A stretch of DNA of 26,326 nucleotides. Origin: MGBC163016 sp964462135. GTDB lineage: Bacteria > Actinomycetota > Coriobacteriia > Coriobacteriales > Eggerthellaceae. Below the pieces are notes generated by a model. It had not been told where the DNA came from. It made no database searches and saw only the letters and a list, made by a program, of their open reading frames with translations. The translations under genes were made by a program, and so were the position numbers. The stretch lies in the NCBI GenBank assembly GCA_964462135.1, contig CAYWWK010000027.1, positions 1 to 26,326 on the forward strand, read 5' to 3'. Positions 6,418 to 14,798 of the stretch are shown in pieces; position 1 is the stretch's first letter, and each line of letters starts with the position of its first letter.

Positions 6418-9000
6418 ATGTCATTCGAGAAGTTCACTGACAAAGCGCGGAAGGTGCTCGTCTTGGCTCAAGACGAAGCGCGCGCCTTGCATCAACCGTA
6501 TGTGGGCACTGAGCATATCCTGCTGGGACTCATTTCCGAAAACGAAGGGCTGGCCGCTCAGGCCTTGGCCCGTCTGAATGTCACCCATGATGGGGTGACC
6601 CAGAACATCCGCCAGATCACCACCATTGATGAGGATGCTGATGTTTCCGGGCATCTGGCATTCACATCCCGCGTGAAACGCGTGTTGGAGAATTCACTGC
6701 GCGAGGCCATGCAGATGGGGCAGTCATACATCTCGACTGAGCATCTTCTTTTGGGCATCGCTCGGGAAGGTGACGGCACCGCGGTGGATGTCCTCAAGCG
6801 GATGGGCGTCACGCCAGACGATATCCGCTCAACCATGAACGACATCGTGGGCCAGTCACCGGTCATGGCCGGACGTGCCGGATTCGATCCCCAAGGCAAT
6901 CGTGGCGACAGTATGCTGAAGGAGTTCGGCACCGACCTCACCCAAAAGGCGAAGGATGGCGAACTGGACCCGGTCATCGGGCGTGCGGCGGAGATCGAGC
7001 GCGTGATGCAGATCCTCTCGCGGCGTCAGAAGAACAATCCGCTCATCTTGGGTGAGCCGGGTGTGGGCAAGACCGCCATCGCCGAGGGCCTGGCGCAGCT
7101 CATCGTGGCGAATCAGGTTCCTGACCTTTTGCGCAACAAGCGGCTGATCACCTTGGACGTATCAGCGCTGGTTGCCGGCTCCAAGTATCGAGGCGAATTC
7201 GAAGAGCGCATGAAGAAGGTCATCAAGGAGGTCATGGACTCCGGCGATGTCCTGCTGTTCATCGATGAGATACACACCATCATCGGAGCGGGTTCCGCCG
7301 AAGGTTCCATCGATGCGGCAGCCATTCTGAAGCCGCCGCTCTCACGAGGTGAGATCCAGATCATCGGTGCCACCACGCTTGAGGAATACCGCAAGCACCT
7401 TGAGAAGGACTCTGCCCTTGAGCGCAGATTCCAGCCACTCACGGTCAATGAGCCCAACGAGGAGCAGGCCGTGCGCATCATGGAGGGACTGCGCGACAAA
7501 TACGAGGCCCATCATCAGGTCCACTTCACGGAAGAGGCGCTGCAGGCGGCCGTTGAGCTGTCGAACCGCTACATCCAGGACAGGTATCTGCCCGACAAGG
7601 CCATTGACGTGCTGGATGAGGCCGGGGCCCGCATGCGCATCCGCAATATGACGCTGCCGCCCGAACTGCGTGAGCTTGATGACCAGCTTCGCCATATTCG
7701 CCAAGAGAAGGACAAGGCCATTGGCGAACAGGATTTCGAACGGGCGGCCACCCTGCGTGACCAGGAAACCGAGATCAAGGCCAAGCGCGAAGAGGCCGAG
7801 AAGCAATGGGAGGAGAACACCTCCCGTTCCGTCCAGAATGTCACCTTGGAAGACATCGCTGATGTGGTGTCCATGAGCACGGGTGTTCCCGTCTCCAACC
7901 TGACCGAGGCGGAAACCGAGAAGCTGCTGCGCATGGAAGGCGTGCTACATGAGCGCGTCATCGGCCAAGACGAGGCGGTGACGGCCCTTTCCAAGGCCAT
8001 TCGCCGGTCGCGTGCCGGACTCAAGGATCCGAAGCGTCCCGCTGGCTCCTTCATCTTTCTGGGGCCGTCGGGTGTGGGCAAGACCGAGCTTTCCAAGGCG
8101 CTGGCCGAGTTCCTCTTCAATTCCGAAGAGGCGCTTCTGTCGTTCGACATGTCTGAGTACATGGAAAAGCACACGGTGTCCCGTCTGGTGGGTTCCCCTC
8201 CCGGCTATGTCGGATTCGATGAGGGTGGTCAGCTGACCAAGGCTGTTCGCCAGCGTCCCTATTCCGTGGTGCTCTTCGACGAGATAGAGAAGGCGCACCC
8301 TGATGTGTTCAACATCCTTCTCCAGATATTGGAAGAGGGCCGCTTGACGGATGCCCAGGGACGCACGGTTGATTTCCGCAATACCGTGATCATCATGACG
8401 TCGAATGTGGGGGCACGGGACATCGCGCAGTCAACATCGCTCGGGTTCTCGCCAGAGGGGCAGGCCGGCCTTTCTGATGACGAGATCAAAAGTCGTGTGA
8501 TGTCCGAGATGAAGAAGCTGTTCCGTCCGGAATTCCTGAACCGTCTTGATGAGATCATCGTGTTCAAGAGCCTGACCGAGGAGCAGATCGGACAGATCGT
8601 CGAACTGATGGTGGCCGACCTGCGTGATCGCATGATCTCCCAGAACATGACTATCAACCTGACGCCAGCGGCCGTCTCCTTCATTGCGAAGGAGGGAACC
8701 GATACCACCTACGGTGCCCGCCCGCTGCGTCGAGCCATTCAGCGGCTGCTGGAAGACCCCATCTCGGAGGAGATCCTGGAAGGACGCTGGACCAGCGGTT
8801 CGGTCATCGATGTGGATGTCAAAGGCGAAGGTGACAAGGCGAAGCTCTCATTCCGGAAGGGCCGGGGCTCCATCCCGGCTCCGCGCAAACGCGACTCCAT
8901 CGCCCGTGAGGCGGAACTGCTGCTTACGAACTTCGATCTGGGGAATGCGGGTGTCTCTTCGCCCAAAGCCCCTGCCGGCTCCTTGGAAGGTGGGGCCTAA
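6418..9000 (+). CDS. clpC: ATP-dependent Clp protease ATP-binding subunit ClpC
   Basis: 860 residues from the ATG at 6418 with GAGGA 8 nt upstream; an earlier in-frame ATG at 6280 would run through the operator and is rejected. The protein unfolds substrates and feeds them to ClpP. Order: two Clp-N repeats (about 1-145, FTDKARKVLVLAQDEA and SYISTEHLLLG), first AAA+ module with Walker A GEPGVGKT at 212-219 and LLFIDEIHT, a UVR-containing middle domain (DFERAATLRDQE), second AAA+ module with GPSGVGKT at about 549-556 and VVLFDEIEKAHPDVF, then the D2-small domain. The middle region and length distinguish it from ClpB and ClpA. A roughly 40-residue tail (PRKRDSIAREAELLL…) ends the protein. Controlled by a CIRCE promoter and ended by a strong terminator. 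Confidence 0.97.
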   Translation: MSFEKFTDKARKVLVLAQDEARALHQPYVGTEHILLGLISENEGLAAQALARLNVTHDGVTQNIRQITTIDEDADVSGHLAFTSRVKRVLENSLREAMQMGQSYISTEHLLLGIAREGDGTAVDVLKRMGVTPDDIRSTMNDIVGQSPVMAGRAGFDPQGNRGDSMLKEFGTDLTQKAKDGELDPVIGRAAEIERVMQILSRRQKNNPLILGEPGVGKTAIAEGLAQLIVANQVPDLLRNKRLITLDVSALVAGSKYRGEFEERMKKVIKEVMDSGDVLLFIDEIHTIIGAGSAEGSIDAAAILKPPLSRGEIQIIGATTLEEYRKHLEKDSALERRFQPLTVNEPNEEQAVRIMEGLRDKYEAHHQVHFTEEALQAAVELSNRYIQDRYLPDKAIDVLDEAGARMRIRNMTLPPELRELDDQLRHIRQEKDKAIGEQDFERAATLRDQETEIKAKREEAEKQWEENTSRSVQNVTLEDIADVVSMSTGVPVSNLTEAETEKLLRMEGVLHERVIGQDEAVTALSKAIRRSRAGLKDPKRPAGSFIFLGPSGVGKTELSKALAEFLFNSEEALLSFDMSEYMEKHTVSRLVGSPPGYVGFDEGGQLTKAVRQRPYSVVLFDEIEKAHPDVFNILLQILEEGRLTDAQGRTVDFRNTVIIMTSNVGARDIAQSTSLGFSPEGQAGLSDDEIKSRVMSEMKKLFRPEFLNRLDEIIVFKSLTEEQIGQIVELMVADLRDRMISQNMTINLTPAAVSFIAKEGTDTTYGARPLRRAIQRLLEDPISEEILEGRWTSGSVIDVDVKGEGDKAKLSFRKGRGSIPAPRKRDSIAREAELLLTNFDLGNAGVSSPKAPAGSLEGGA

Positions 9001-9023
9001 ATCCTGGAGTTTGCAGGTTGATC

Positions 9024-9054
9024 GGGTCGATCTCCGCTTCGCTCGGATCGACCC
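9024..9054. repeat. Palindromic repeat after clpC (GGGTCGAT arms)
   Basis: GGGTCGAT (9024-9031) pairs with ATCGACCC (9047-9054); CCG/CGG extends the stem inside a 2-nt bulge. Read on the minus strand it begins with GTAGGGG like the other repeats, suggesting the same element family with different arms. It lies between clpC and its terminator. Confidence 0.6.
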
Positions 9055-9075
9055 CTACACGAGAGAAAATGAGAT

Positions 9076-9104
9076 CAGCCTCCCCTGCAAGGAAGGGGAG
9101 GCTG
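9076..9104 (+). terminator. Rho-independent terminator after clpC
   Basis: CAGCCTCCCCT (9076-9086) and AGGGGAGGCTG (9094-9104) form a perfect 11-bp GC-rich stem with a 7-nt loop, followed by a T-rich but interrupted stretch (GTTGGTTT). It lies 75 nt after the clpC stop, with a new gene downstream. Confidence 0.75.
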
Positions 9105-9123
9105 CGTTGGTTTCGTAGGGTAG

Positions 9124-9144
9124 GGGCGCATTGCAAATCCGCCC
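9124..9144. repeat. GTAGGG-type palindromic repeat, copy 3
   Basis: GGGCGCATT (9124-9132), loop GCA, AATCCGCCC (9136-9144); same plan and TAGGGG prefix as the two copies near 5.3 kb, with one unpaired position in the stem. A half-site GAATCGACCC (9152-9161), resembling the arm of the 9024-9054 repeat, follows it. The rest of the gap to ispD shows nothing I can name. Confidence 0.65.
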
Positions 9145-9264
9145 TGATTCACCCGAATCGACCCTTACGTCATCCGAAAGTCTGACCATACGAGAGAAGC
9201 GCCAGAAACACGCGGGTTTGCGGTATCATCCTCACCATTGGAACGCACACGAGGAGACCATTCC

Positions 9265-10101
9265 ATGCCACATACCATCGACCCCGTCTTCACACCCGAG
9301 ACGCTTCGTGCGCCAGAGATCCTGCAGCAGGTCTTCGACAGCCACGTTGATTCGCTTCCGCAGCTGCAGCTGAGCGGCAAGGTGGACAGCAATCCCAAGA
9401 CGGCTGCCATCATCCTGGCGGGCGGCACGGGTGAGCGCTTCGGCCGTGAGGGCGGCAAGCAACTGGTAGAGATAGCGGGCAAGCCCATTCTCACCTGGTC
9501 TGCGGAAGCCTTCGATGCCGTAGGCGATATCGGACTGATCGTGCTCGTCTGCCCCGAAGAGCGGCAGGAGGAATACCTGAAACGCGCCGTCGACCCCTTC
9601 CCCTTCGCCACTCCCGTGGTCGTGGCCCCCGCTGGCAAGATTCGCCAAGAATCCGCCTTCCAAGGCCTTGAGGCCGTCCCCGATGATTTCGAGTTCGTCG
9701 TGCTCCATGATGGCGCACGCCCACTGGTCACCCCCGAGCTCATCCTCCATACCATCAACACCGTGAAGGGAAACCTCGATGCAGACGGCGCCGTCGTGGC
9801 CCATCCCGCCATCGACACCCTGAAGATCGTGGAGGATGGGGTGATTGCAGGCACGCCTGACCGACGCGTCTTCTGGAACGCCCAGACTCCACAGGTGTTT
9901 CGCAGCGGCATCTACCGACGCGCACACATGTCTGCGCTCTCCGATGGCTTCGTGGGCACTGATGACTCTTCTCTGATCGAACGACTGGGAGGACGCGTGC
10001 TGGTGGTGGAAGGCAAACGCGACAACATCAAGCTGACCGTCCCCGAGGATCTCACGCTGCTGGCCTCTGCCGTGCGCACCATCCTCTCCGAGGGCGACTA
10101 G
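9265..10101 (+). CDS. ispD: 2-C-methyl-D-erythritol 4-phosphate cytidylyltransferase
   Basis: 278 residues from the ATG at 9265, with GAGGAG about 9 nt upstream; an in-frame start at 9238 lacks such a site. It makes CDP-methylerythritol from CTP and MEP in the non-mevalonate isoprenoid pathway. Signatures: the nucleotide-binding IILAGGTGERFG (glycine-rich part from about residue 53), HDGARPLVTPE, the NAQTPQVF strand with substrate-contacting residues, and GTDDSSLIE. About 45 residues precede the usual start of the fold; this leader (TIDPVFTPETLRAPEILQ) is not typical of the family. The next gene, ispF, starts 10 nt downstream and catalyses a later step, which strengthens the assignment over other cytidylyltransferases. 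Confidence 0.93.
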   Translation: MPHTIDPVFTPETLRAPEILQQVFDSHVDSLPQLQLSGKVDSNPKTAAIILAGGTGERFGREGGKQLVEIAGKPILTWSAEAFDAVGDIGLIVLVCPEERQEEYLKRAVDPFPFATPVVVAPAGKIRQESAFQGLEAVPDDFEFVVLHDGARPLVTPELILHTINTVKGNLDADGAVVAHPAIDTLKIVEDGVIAGTPDRRVFWNAQTPQVFRSGIYRRAHMSALSDGFVGTDDSSLIERLGGRVLVVEGKRDNIKLTVPEDLTLLASAVRTILSEGD

Positions 10102-10111
10102 GAGCGCACCC

Positions 10112-10591
10112 ATGGCAGAACGCATCGGATTCGGCATGGACGTGCACGCCTTCGCCGAAGGAAGACGACTTGTCCTGGGCGGTGTTGACGTTCCCTATGA
10201 GCGAGGGCTCCTTGGTCATTCGGATGCGGACGTCCTGGCTCACGCCATAGCCGATGCCATTCTGAGCGCGGCCCGACTGGGGGACATCGGCAGGCTGTTC
10301 CCTGACACCGACCCCGCGTTCAAGGATGCTGATTCCCTGGTGCTTCTCGCTCGGGCCGCCACCGCGGTGCGCGATGCTGGCTGGAACATCGTGGATGTGG
10401 ACGCAACCGTTGCCTGTCAGGCACCGAAGCTCTCGCCGTATCGAGATCAGATGCGAGCGAACTTGGCTTCCGCCTTGAACGTCCCTCTGGACAATGTGGG
10501 GGTGAAGGCCACCACCACGGAACACCTTGGCTTCGAAGGCCGGGGTGAAGGCATCAGCGCCTACGCTGCATGCTTGCTTGAGAGAAGTTAG
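10112..10591 (+). CDS. ispF: 2-C-methyl-D-erythritol 2,4-cyclodiphosphate synthase
   Basis: 159 residues, the normal size for this trimeric, zinc-dependent enzyme that cyclises CDP-methylerythritol 2-phosphate with loss of CMP. Metal-binding D10-x-H12 in GFGMDVHAF, GHSDADVLAHAIADA, the LGDIGRLFPDTDP loop and the C-terminal VKATTTEHLGFEGRGEGI are all present. Its ribosome binding site (GGAG) overlaps the ispD stop codon, so the two are probably translationally coupled. The kinase of the intermediate step, IspE, is not in the window. Confidence 0.97.
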   Translation: MAERIGFGMDVHAFAEGRRLVLGGVDVPYERGLLGHSDADVLAHAIADAILSAARLGDIGRLFPDTDPAFKDADSLVLLARAATAVRDAGWNIVDVDATVACQAPKLSPYRDQMRANLASALNVPLDNVGVKATTTEHLGFEGRGEGISAYAACLLERS

Positions 10592-10599
10592 GAGCTTCC

Positions 10600-12099
10600 A
10601 TGATTCGCTTATACGACACCAAGCAGCACCGAAAGGTTGAATTCACCCCCATCCACGAGGGTGAGGTGCGGATGTACGTGTGCGGGCCCACCGTCTACAA
10701 TCGCATCCACATTGGCAACGCGCGCACATTCATTTCCTTCGACATGATTCGGCGCTATCTGGAATGGCGTGGCTTTGCCGTGACCTTCGTCCAGAATGTG
10801 ACCGATGTGGATGACAAGATCATCAATCGTGCCATCGAAGAGGGGCGCAGCGCCGCTGAAGTCGCCCACGAATACACCGAGGCGTTCATCGCCGATATGC
10901 ATGCGGCAGGCGTGGCCGACCCCACCATTCGCCCGAAGGCCACCGAAGAGATTCCCGCGATGATCGAATTGGTCCAGTCACTGGTTGACAAGGGGCATGC
11001 CTACGAGGTTGATGGCGATGTGTACTTCTCCGTGAGGTCAGACCCTCACTATGGCACCCTTTCCGGTCGAAACATCGATGAGATGGAATCAGGCCACCGG
11101 GAGCTGCGCGCCGAAGGGCAGGGGCTTGAGGACCGCAAGCGCGATCCTCTGGATTTCGCTCTTTGGAAAGCCGCCAAGCCGGGAGAGCCGGCATGGGATT
11201 CACCGTGGGGCAAGGGACGTCCAGGTTGGCATATCGAGTGCTCGGCCATGTCTCACAAGTATCTGGGCCTCCCCTTCGACATCCATGGCGGCGGCCAAGA
11301 CCTGGTCTTCCCTCACCACGAGAACGAGCGCGCCCAGTCAGAATGCGGCTGCGGAACCACCTTCGCGCATTACTGGATGCATTCAGGGATGTTGCAGGTG
11401 AATTCCGAGAAGATGAGCAAGTCGCTGGGAAACTTCCTGCTGCTCCATGAGGTTTTGGAATCGGCTCGTCCGGAAGCATTGCGCATGCTGATGCTCCAGA
11501 CCCATTACCGGTCTCCCTTGGATTTCTCCACCGAGCGCCTGAGCGAAGCCGATGCCGCCCTGACCCGCATAGAGAATGCGCTCTCTGCAGCAGACTGGGC
11601 CTGCTCAAACGCCACCGACGGCGCACCGGATGCCTTGGACGGAGCCGCCTTGTGCAAACGGGCGCAGGAGTGCCGTGCTGCATTCGCCGAAGCCATGGAT
11701 GATGACTTCAATGCCCCCGCCGCTCTGGGCGCCGTCTTCACGTTGGTGACCGAGATGAACTCGACGCTGGCTGACAAGGCGCTTTCTGTGAAAGATGCGG
11801 AAGCGGTGGTTGCCGCGACCGATACCATCAAGGAATTGATGGATGTGCTGGGCGTGAGCATGGCGGACGAGGGTGGAAGCGTTGCCTACCCGATTGAGGT
11901 GGTTGCCTTGGCAGGGGAGGTGGCAGGATACGGGGGTGCCGACCCCATGGAAGCGGTGGAGGCGCTCATCGAAGCACGGGCACGGGCGCGCGCCGAGAAG
12001 GACTGGGGGACGGCCGATGCCGTTCGCGATGGCTTGACCGCCCTTGGATTCATCATCGAGGACACCCCGCAGGGCGCCAAGGTCAGTTACGAAGGTTGA
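10600..12099 (+). CDS. cysS: Cysteinyl-tRNA synthetase
   Basis: 499 residues; charges tRNA-Cys. The class I signatures are clear: HIGH motif as HIGNAR from residue 37 and KMSKS from residue 271. Zinc ligands are seen in MYVCGPTVYN, GWHIECSAMS and FPHHENERAQSE. A helical DALR-type C-terminal region and an end domain (ARARAEKDWGTADAVRDGL, then FIIEDTPQGAKV) complete the normal length. The gene starts 8 nt after ispF with its GGAG overlapping the stop region of ispF, forming an ispD-ispF-cysS operon, an arrangement also seen in other Gram-positive lineages. It ends 13 nt from the stop of a convergent gene. Confidence 0.97.
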   Translation: MIRLYDTKQHRKVEFTPIHEGEVRMYVCGPTVYNRIHIGNARTFISFDMIRRYLEWRGFAVTFVQNVTDVDDKIINRAIEEGRSAAEVAHEYTEAFIADMHAAGVADPTIRPKATEEIPAMIELVQSLVDKGHAYEVDGDVYFSVRSDPHYGTLSGRNIDEMESGHRELRAEGQGLEDRKRDPLDFALWKAAKPGEPAWDSPWGKGRPGWHIECSAMSHKYLGLPFDIHGGGQDLVFPHHENERAQSECGCGTTFAHYWMHSGMLQVNSEKMSKSLGNFLLLHEVLESARPEALRMLMLQTHYRSPLDFSTERLSEADAALTRIENALSAADWACSNATDGAPDALDGAALCKRAQECRAAFAEAMDDDFNAPAALGAVFTLVTEMNSTLADKALSVKDAEAVVAATDTIKELMDVLGVSMADEGGSVAYPIEVVALAGEVAGYGGADPMEAVEALIEARARARAEKDWGTADAVRDGLTALGFIIEDTPQGAKVSYEG

Positions 12100-12112
12100 T
12101 GCGGCGTTCCTC

Positions 12113-13012
12113 CTATCGAAGGGTCACTCCCTCTGGCAGTTCGACGGAGCGCCAATCCTCTTCTTCGTCCACGTCCTCTTCAACGATCTCAGGGGTTGGT
12201 GCAGCCTCTTCCTCAGGATCGAATGCTGCACGGAAATCATCAACGAAGGCCCGGGGAACTGCGAACACGATGCGCTTGATGGCCCCCGGATGCGCCTCGA
12301 TCCACGCCCGAAGCAGTCCGATCACCTGGGCTGTGTCGTATCCATTGCGGCCGCAGGAGAAGGCACCCATCACCAGCGTCTCCGCCTCTTGGGCTGCTGC
12401 GATGCGCATCATCGTTTCCACACGCCCTGCCAATTCATTGTCGCATTCGCGCTCAGAGCGATGGTTTTCCAAGGCGCGTGCGCGCACGGGTTCCGCTATC
12501 ACGATGACATCGGCCTTCTTCACATTGCCGCCTTGAAGGAACATCACCTCTGGCAGGTAGACCGCACGGTCGGTGAACAGCATGCCGCGCCGGTAGTCCT
12601 TGTTCTTGTCATGGTAGTCAGCCCTGATACCACGCAGTATCTGATAGAGGTTGCTTTCGGAGCACAGGATCTGCTCGGGGCCGAAGGCTCCGTCTTCATA
12701 GGCTCCTCCAGGGCGCGTGAATGAGGCAGGATCAACGACGGCAATCTTGCCCTGTCCGTACCTTCTGATGGCTTCCGGCGCGAAGCTTGTGGTGACCATG
12801 GTCTCGGTGGCTTCGAACGGAGCCGGGTCAGGCAGAGGCAGTTCCCGTCCCTCTCCCTCTTCATAGATGATGGCTGCAGCAATGGTTTCCTCGGTATCCT
12901 TCGCGAAGGCACCCTTCATCAAGCCTTCATGCTTGGTTGCCTGATTCCTGCGTTCCTCACGCGCCTCATCAGCGTTTCTGCGCCTCGGTTGCTCAGTGGT
13001 GCTGTTCGCCAT
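12113..13012 (-). CDS. TIGR02452-type microbial PARG-like protein with altered catalytic motif
   Basis: 299 residues from the ATG at 13012 with AGGAAGGA about 7 nt upstream; longer in-frame starts to 13225 give an atypical leader. The family has a macrodomain fold and includes bacterial poly(ADP-ribose) glycohydrolases. The core IAVVDPASFTRPGGAYEDG…ILCSESNLYQIL aligns to the family signature, and AETLVMGAFSCGRNGYD is the C-terminal phosphate loop. The usual GGG-x(6-8)-QEE motif here reads GGA(102-104)-x7-PEQ(112-114), so the second, catalytic glutamate is a glutamine. It may bind ADP-ribose without cleaving it, or work differently. The C-terminus is very acidic (EEEAAPTPEIVEEDVDEEE). Convergent with cysS. 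Confidence 0.82.
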   Translation of the reverse strand: MANSTTEQPRRRNADEAREERRNQATKHEGLMKGAFAKDTEETIAAAIIYEEGEGRELPLPDPAPFEATETMVTTSFAPEAIRRYGQGKIAVVDPASFTRPGGAYEDGAFGPEQILCSESNLYQILRGIRADYHDKNKDYRRGMLFTDRAVYLPEVMFLQGGNVKKADVIVIAEPVRARALENHRSERECDNELAGRVETMMRIAAAQEAETLVMGAFSCGRNGYDTAQVIGLLRAWIEAHPGAIKRIVFAVPRAFVDDFRAAFDPEEEAAPTPEIVEEDVDEEEDWRSVELPEGVTLR

Positions 13013-13046
13013 GACGGTTCCTTCCTGCTCAAGAGTCAATGTGCCT

Positions 13047-13052
13047 ATAATA
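13047..13052 (-). promoter_or_regulatory. Possible -10 element for the PARG-like gene
   Basis: Minus-strand TATTAT (one mismatch to TATAAT) lies 35 nt before the ATG at 13012. No acceptable -35 is found at 16-18 nt, so this is tentative. The overlapping plus-strand TATAAT (13046-13051) also lacks a -35. No other site was recognised in the gap up to 13225. Confidence 0.25.
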
Positions 13053-13224
13053 TCTTTCCTGATATGCAGAACGTCCATGAAATCGGGATGGCGAAGCGAA
13101 GACCGTGCATCTTCAGAGCGCCGTTTTGATTCCAGGGATAGAATGCATTGACTGATGGGCAATGGCGCATTGTGCGAGAATACGTTGCGTATCATCTTGG
13201 CGGCATACGGGAAGAAGATCATCA

Positions 13225-14592
13225 ATGACAGATTCCGATCGAATCCAAACCCACGATCAGGTGCCTTCTCAAGACACTCAAGACATCCAGGACGCAGAAA
13301 GCTGCGCTGCCACCCAAGAGGTCTTCACGCATTTCCTGGAGAACATCCCCGGTGGCATCTTCCGCTACAGCGCCGAAGAACCCGGAACCATGGACTACGT
13401 GAGCAAGGACCTCATCTCCATGATGGGATGCTCCAGTCGTGAGGAATTCGATCAGCTGACAGGCGGCTGTTTCAGCGGGATCGTCCATCCCGAAGACCGA
13501 CAGCAGGTGCTTGACTCCATTGATCAGCAGATAGCCCATGGCGACACGGATGCGGTCGTCTACCGGCTGAACCGGGCTGACGGCGAAGAGCTCTGGGTGG
13601 ATGATCGGGGCCGCATCGTCACTGATTCGGCAGGGCTTCGATGGTTCTACGTCCTGATCGTTGACATCACCAGCAAGATCAAAAGCGAACAGGAACTGAA
13701 ACGGGCCCATGAGCGCATGAATATCCTCACGGCGCTCAGCAACGATGTGGTGTTCGATATCGAATGCGGCACAGGCTACGCTCAGGTCTTCGGTGACTTC
13801 AAGGACCGCTTCGCGCGCGAGCCCCGCCAAGAGGATTTCGTTGTCCAGCGGCGCTGCCATAAGGAATGCAATCTGGATATCCACACCAATGATCTGAGCG
13901 AATTGATGGACGCCATCACGCCTGACAGCCTCGTTGATTTCGAGACATCCACGGAAGGGCCTGATGGCCAACCCGTCTGGTACCGCTATCAGTCCGTCGT
14001 TCTCTATGACGATGAGAACAACGCCATTCGGCATGTCGGACGCCTTCTTGACACCCACGAGATGGCGATGCGCGAATCCCAGTTCCGCAGGCGGGCTGAA
14101 AAGGACAGCCTGACAGGACTGTACAACCGTTCGGCTGCGCTGAACCGGATCGAGCCGGTGTTGCGCGCAGAGGAGGTGCCCTTCACGTTCTTCCTCATAG
14201 ACATCGATGACTTCAAGGGTGTGAATGACACTTACGGCCACCCAGAGGGGGACCGCATCCTCACTGAATTGGCTGCGTTCCTCACGGGCGTGATGCGTCA
14301 AGAGGATGTTGTCGCCCGCCTGGGTGGGGATGAGTTCGCCATCTTCGCCAAGGGCCTCAATGCGGGAGCGCCCCTTGAACGCATCGTCGAGCATCTCACG
14401 CGGGGGCCCTTCGCCACCCAACGGGAAACCGACGATGGGCAGCCGGTGGGTCCTGCACCCTCGATCTCCATCGGTGCGGTATGCGGGCGGGGAGGTTCGC
14501 TTTCCTTCGAGGACATCTATGCCCAGGCCGACGCGGCCTTGTATGAGGCTAAGCAGAAGGGGAAGGCCCAGGCCTGCGTGAAAGCCTTGTGA
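13225..14592 (+). CDS. PAS-GGDEF diguanylate cyclase
   Basis: 455 residues from the ATG at 13225, preceded by GGAAGAAG. A PAS fold of the PAS_3 type covers about residues 35-155 (IPGGIFRYSAEE…IVHPEDRQQV…YVLIVDITSKI), a second PAS-like region about 165-290, and a GGDEF domain about 290-455. The active-site G367-G368-D369-E370-F371 is intact, so it should make cyclic-di-GMP from GTP. RQED five residues before GGDEF is a textbook inhibitory I-site. No membrane span or signal peptide, so it is a cytosolic sensor-cyclase. It opens a run of same-strand signalling genes and is separated from the next by 206 nt that contain a promoter. Input signal unknown. Confidence 0.92.
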   Translation: MTDSDRIQTHDQVPSQDTQDIQDAESCAATQEVFTHFLENIPGGIFRYSAEEPGTMDYVSKDLISMMGCSSREEFDQLTGGCFSGIVHPEDRQQVLDSIDQQIAHGDTDAVVYRLNRADGEELWVDDRGRIVTDSAGLRWFYVLIVDITSKIKSEQELKRAHERMNILTALSNDVVFDIECGTGYAQVFGDFKDRFAREPRQEDFVVQRRCHKECNLDIHTNDLSELMDAITPDSLVDFETSTEGPDGQPVWYRYQSVVLYDDENNAIRHVGRLLDTHEMAMRESQFRRRAEKDSLTGLYNRSAALNRIEPVLRAEEVPFTFFLIDIDDFKGVNDTYGHPEGDRILTELAAFLTGVMRQEDVVARLGGDEFAIFAKGLNAGAPLERIVEHLTRGPFATQRETDDGQPVGPAPSISIGAVCGRGGSLSFEDIYAQADAALYEAKQKGKAQACVKAL

Positions 14593-14644
14593 CGCTGCAT
14601 TGGAAAGAGCCTTGGGGAGAGCTTGGAATCCATCTGTTCTCTCA

Positions 14645-14673
14645 TTGAATAACGCCCGTGCGCAGGGTATGAT
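14645..14673 (+). promoter_or_regulatory. Promoter for the REC/HD-GYP/GGDEF gene
   Basis: -35 TTGAAT (14645-14650) and -10 TATGAT (14668-14673) with an ideal 17-nt spacer. Transcription would start near 14680, leaving a leader of about 119 nt before the ATG at 14799. Confidence 0.65.
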
Positions 14674-14679
14674 ATGCAC

Positions 14680-14798
14680 AGCATAAAGTAACCGTTTATA
14701 AACAAAGATCCGAGGCGCGAAAACAACCTCAGATTGCAGAATGGCAGCTATTGAATAGCAGGAGATACCGCCTCCGTATTGCATAGCAGAAGGGGACG
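14680..14798 (+). other. Structured 5' leader with a 13-nt near-direct repeat
   Basis: After the promoter the leader contains hairpins GAGG/CCTC (14712-14730), GCTAT-TGA-ATAGC (14747-14759) and GGAG/CTCC (14761-14775), and a near-direct repeat TATTG(A/C)ATAGCAG at 14749-14761 and 14777-14789, the second copy touching the ribosome binding site. I compared it by eye with the c-di-GMP-I and c-di-GMP-II riboswitch cores and it does not match. It may be a protein- or RNA-controlled leader, or chance. Confidence 0.35.

Noticed and set aside
14680..14798. c-di-GMP riboswitch before the REC/HD-GYP/GGDEF gene
   Set aside because: The leader lacks the conserved core bases of class I and class II riboswitches when compared by eye; kept only as an unnamed structured leader.
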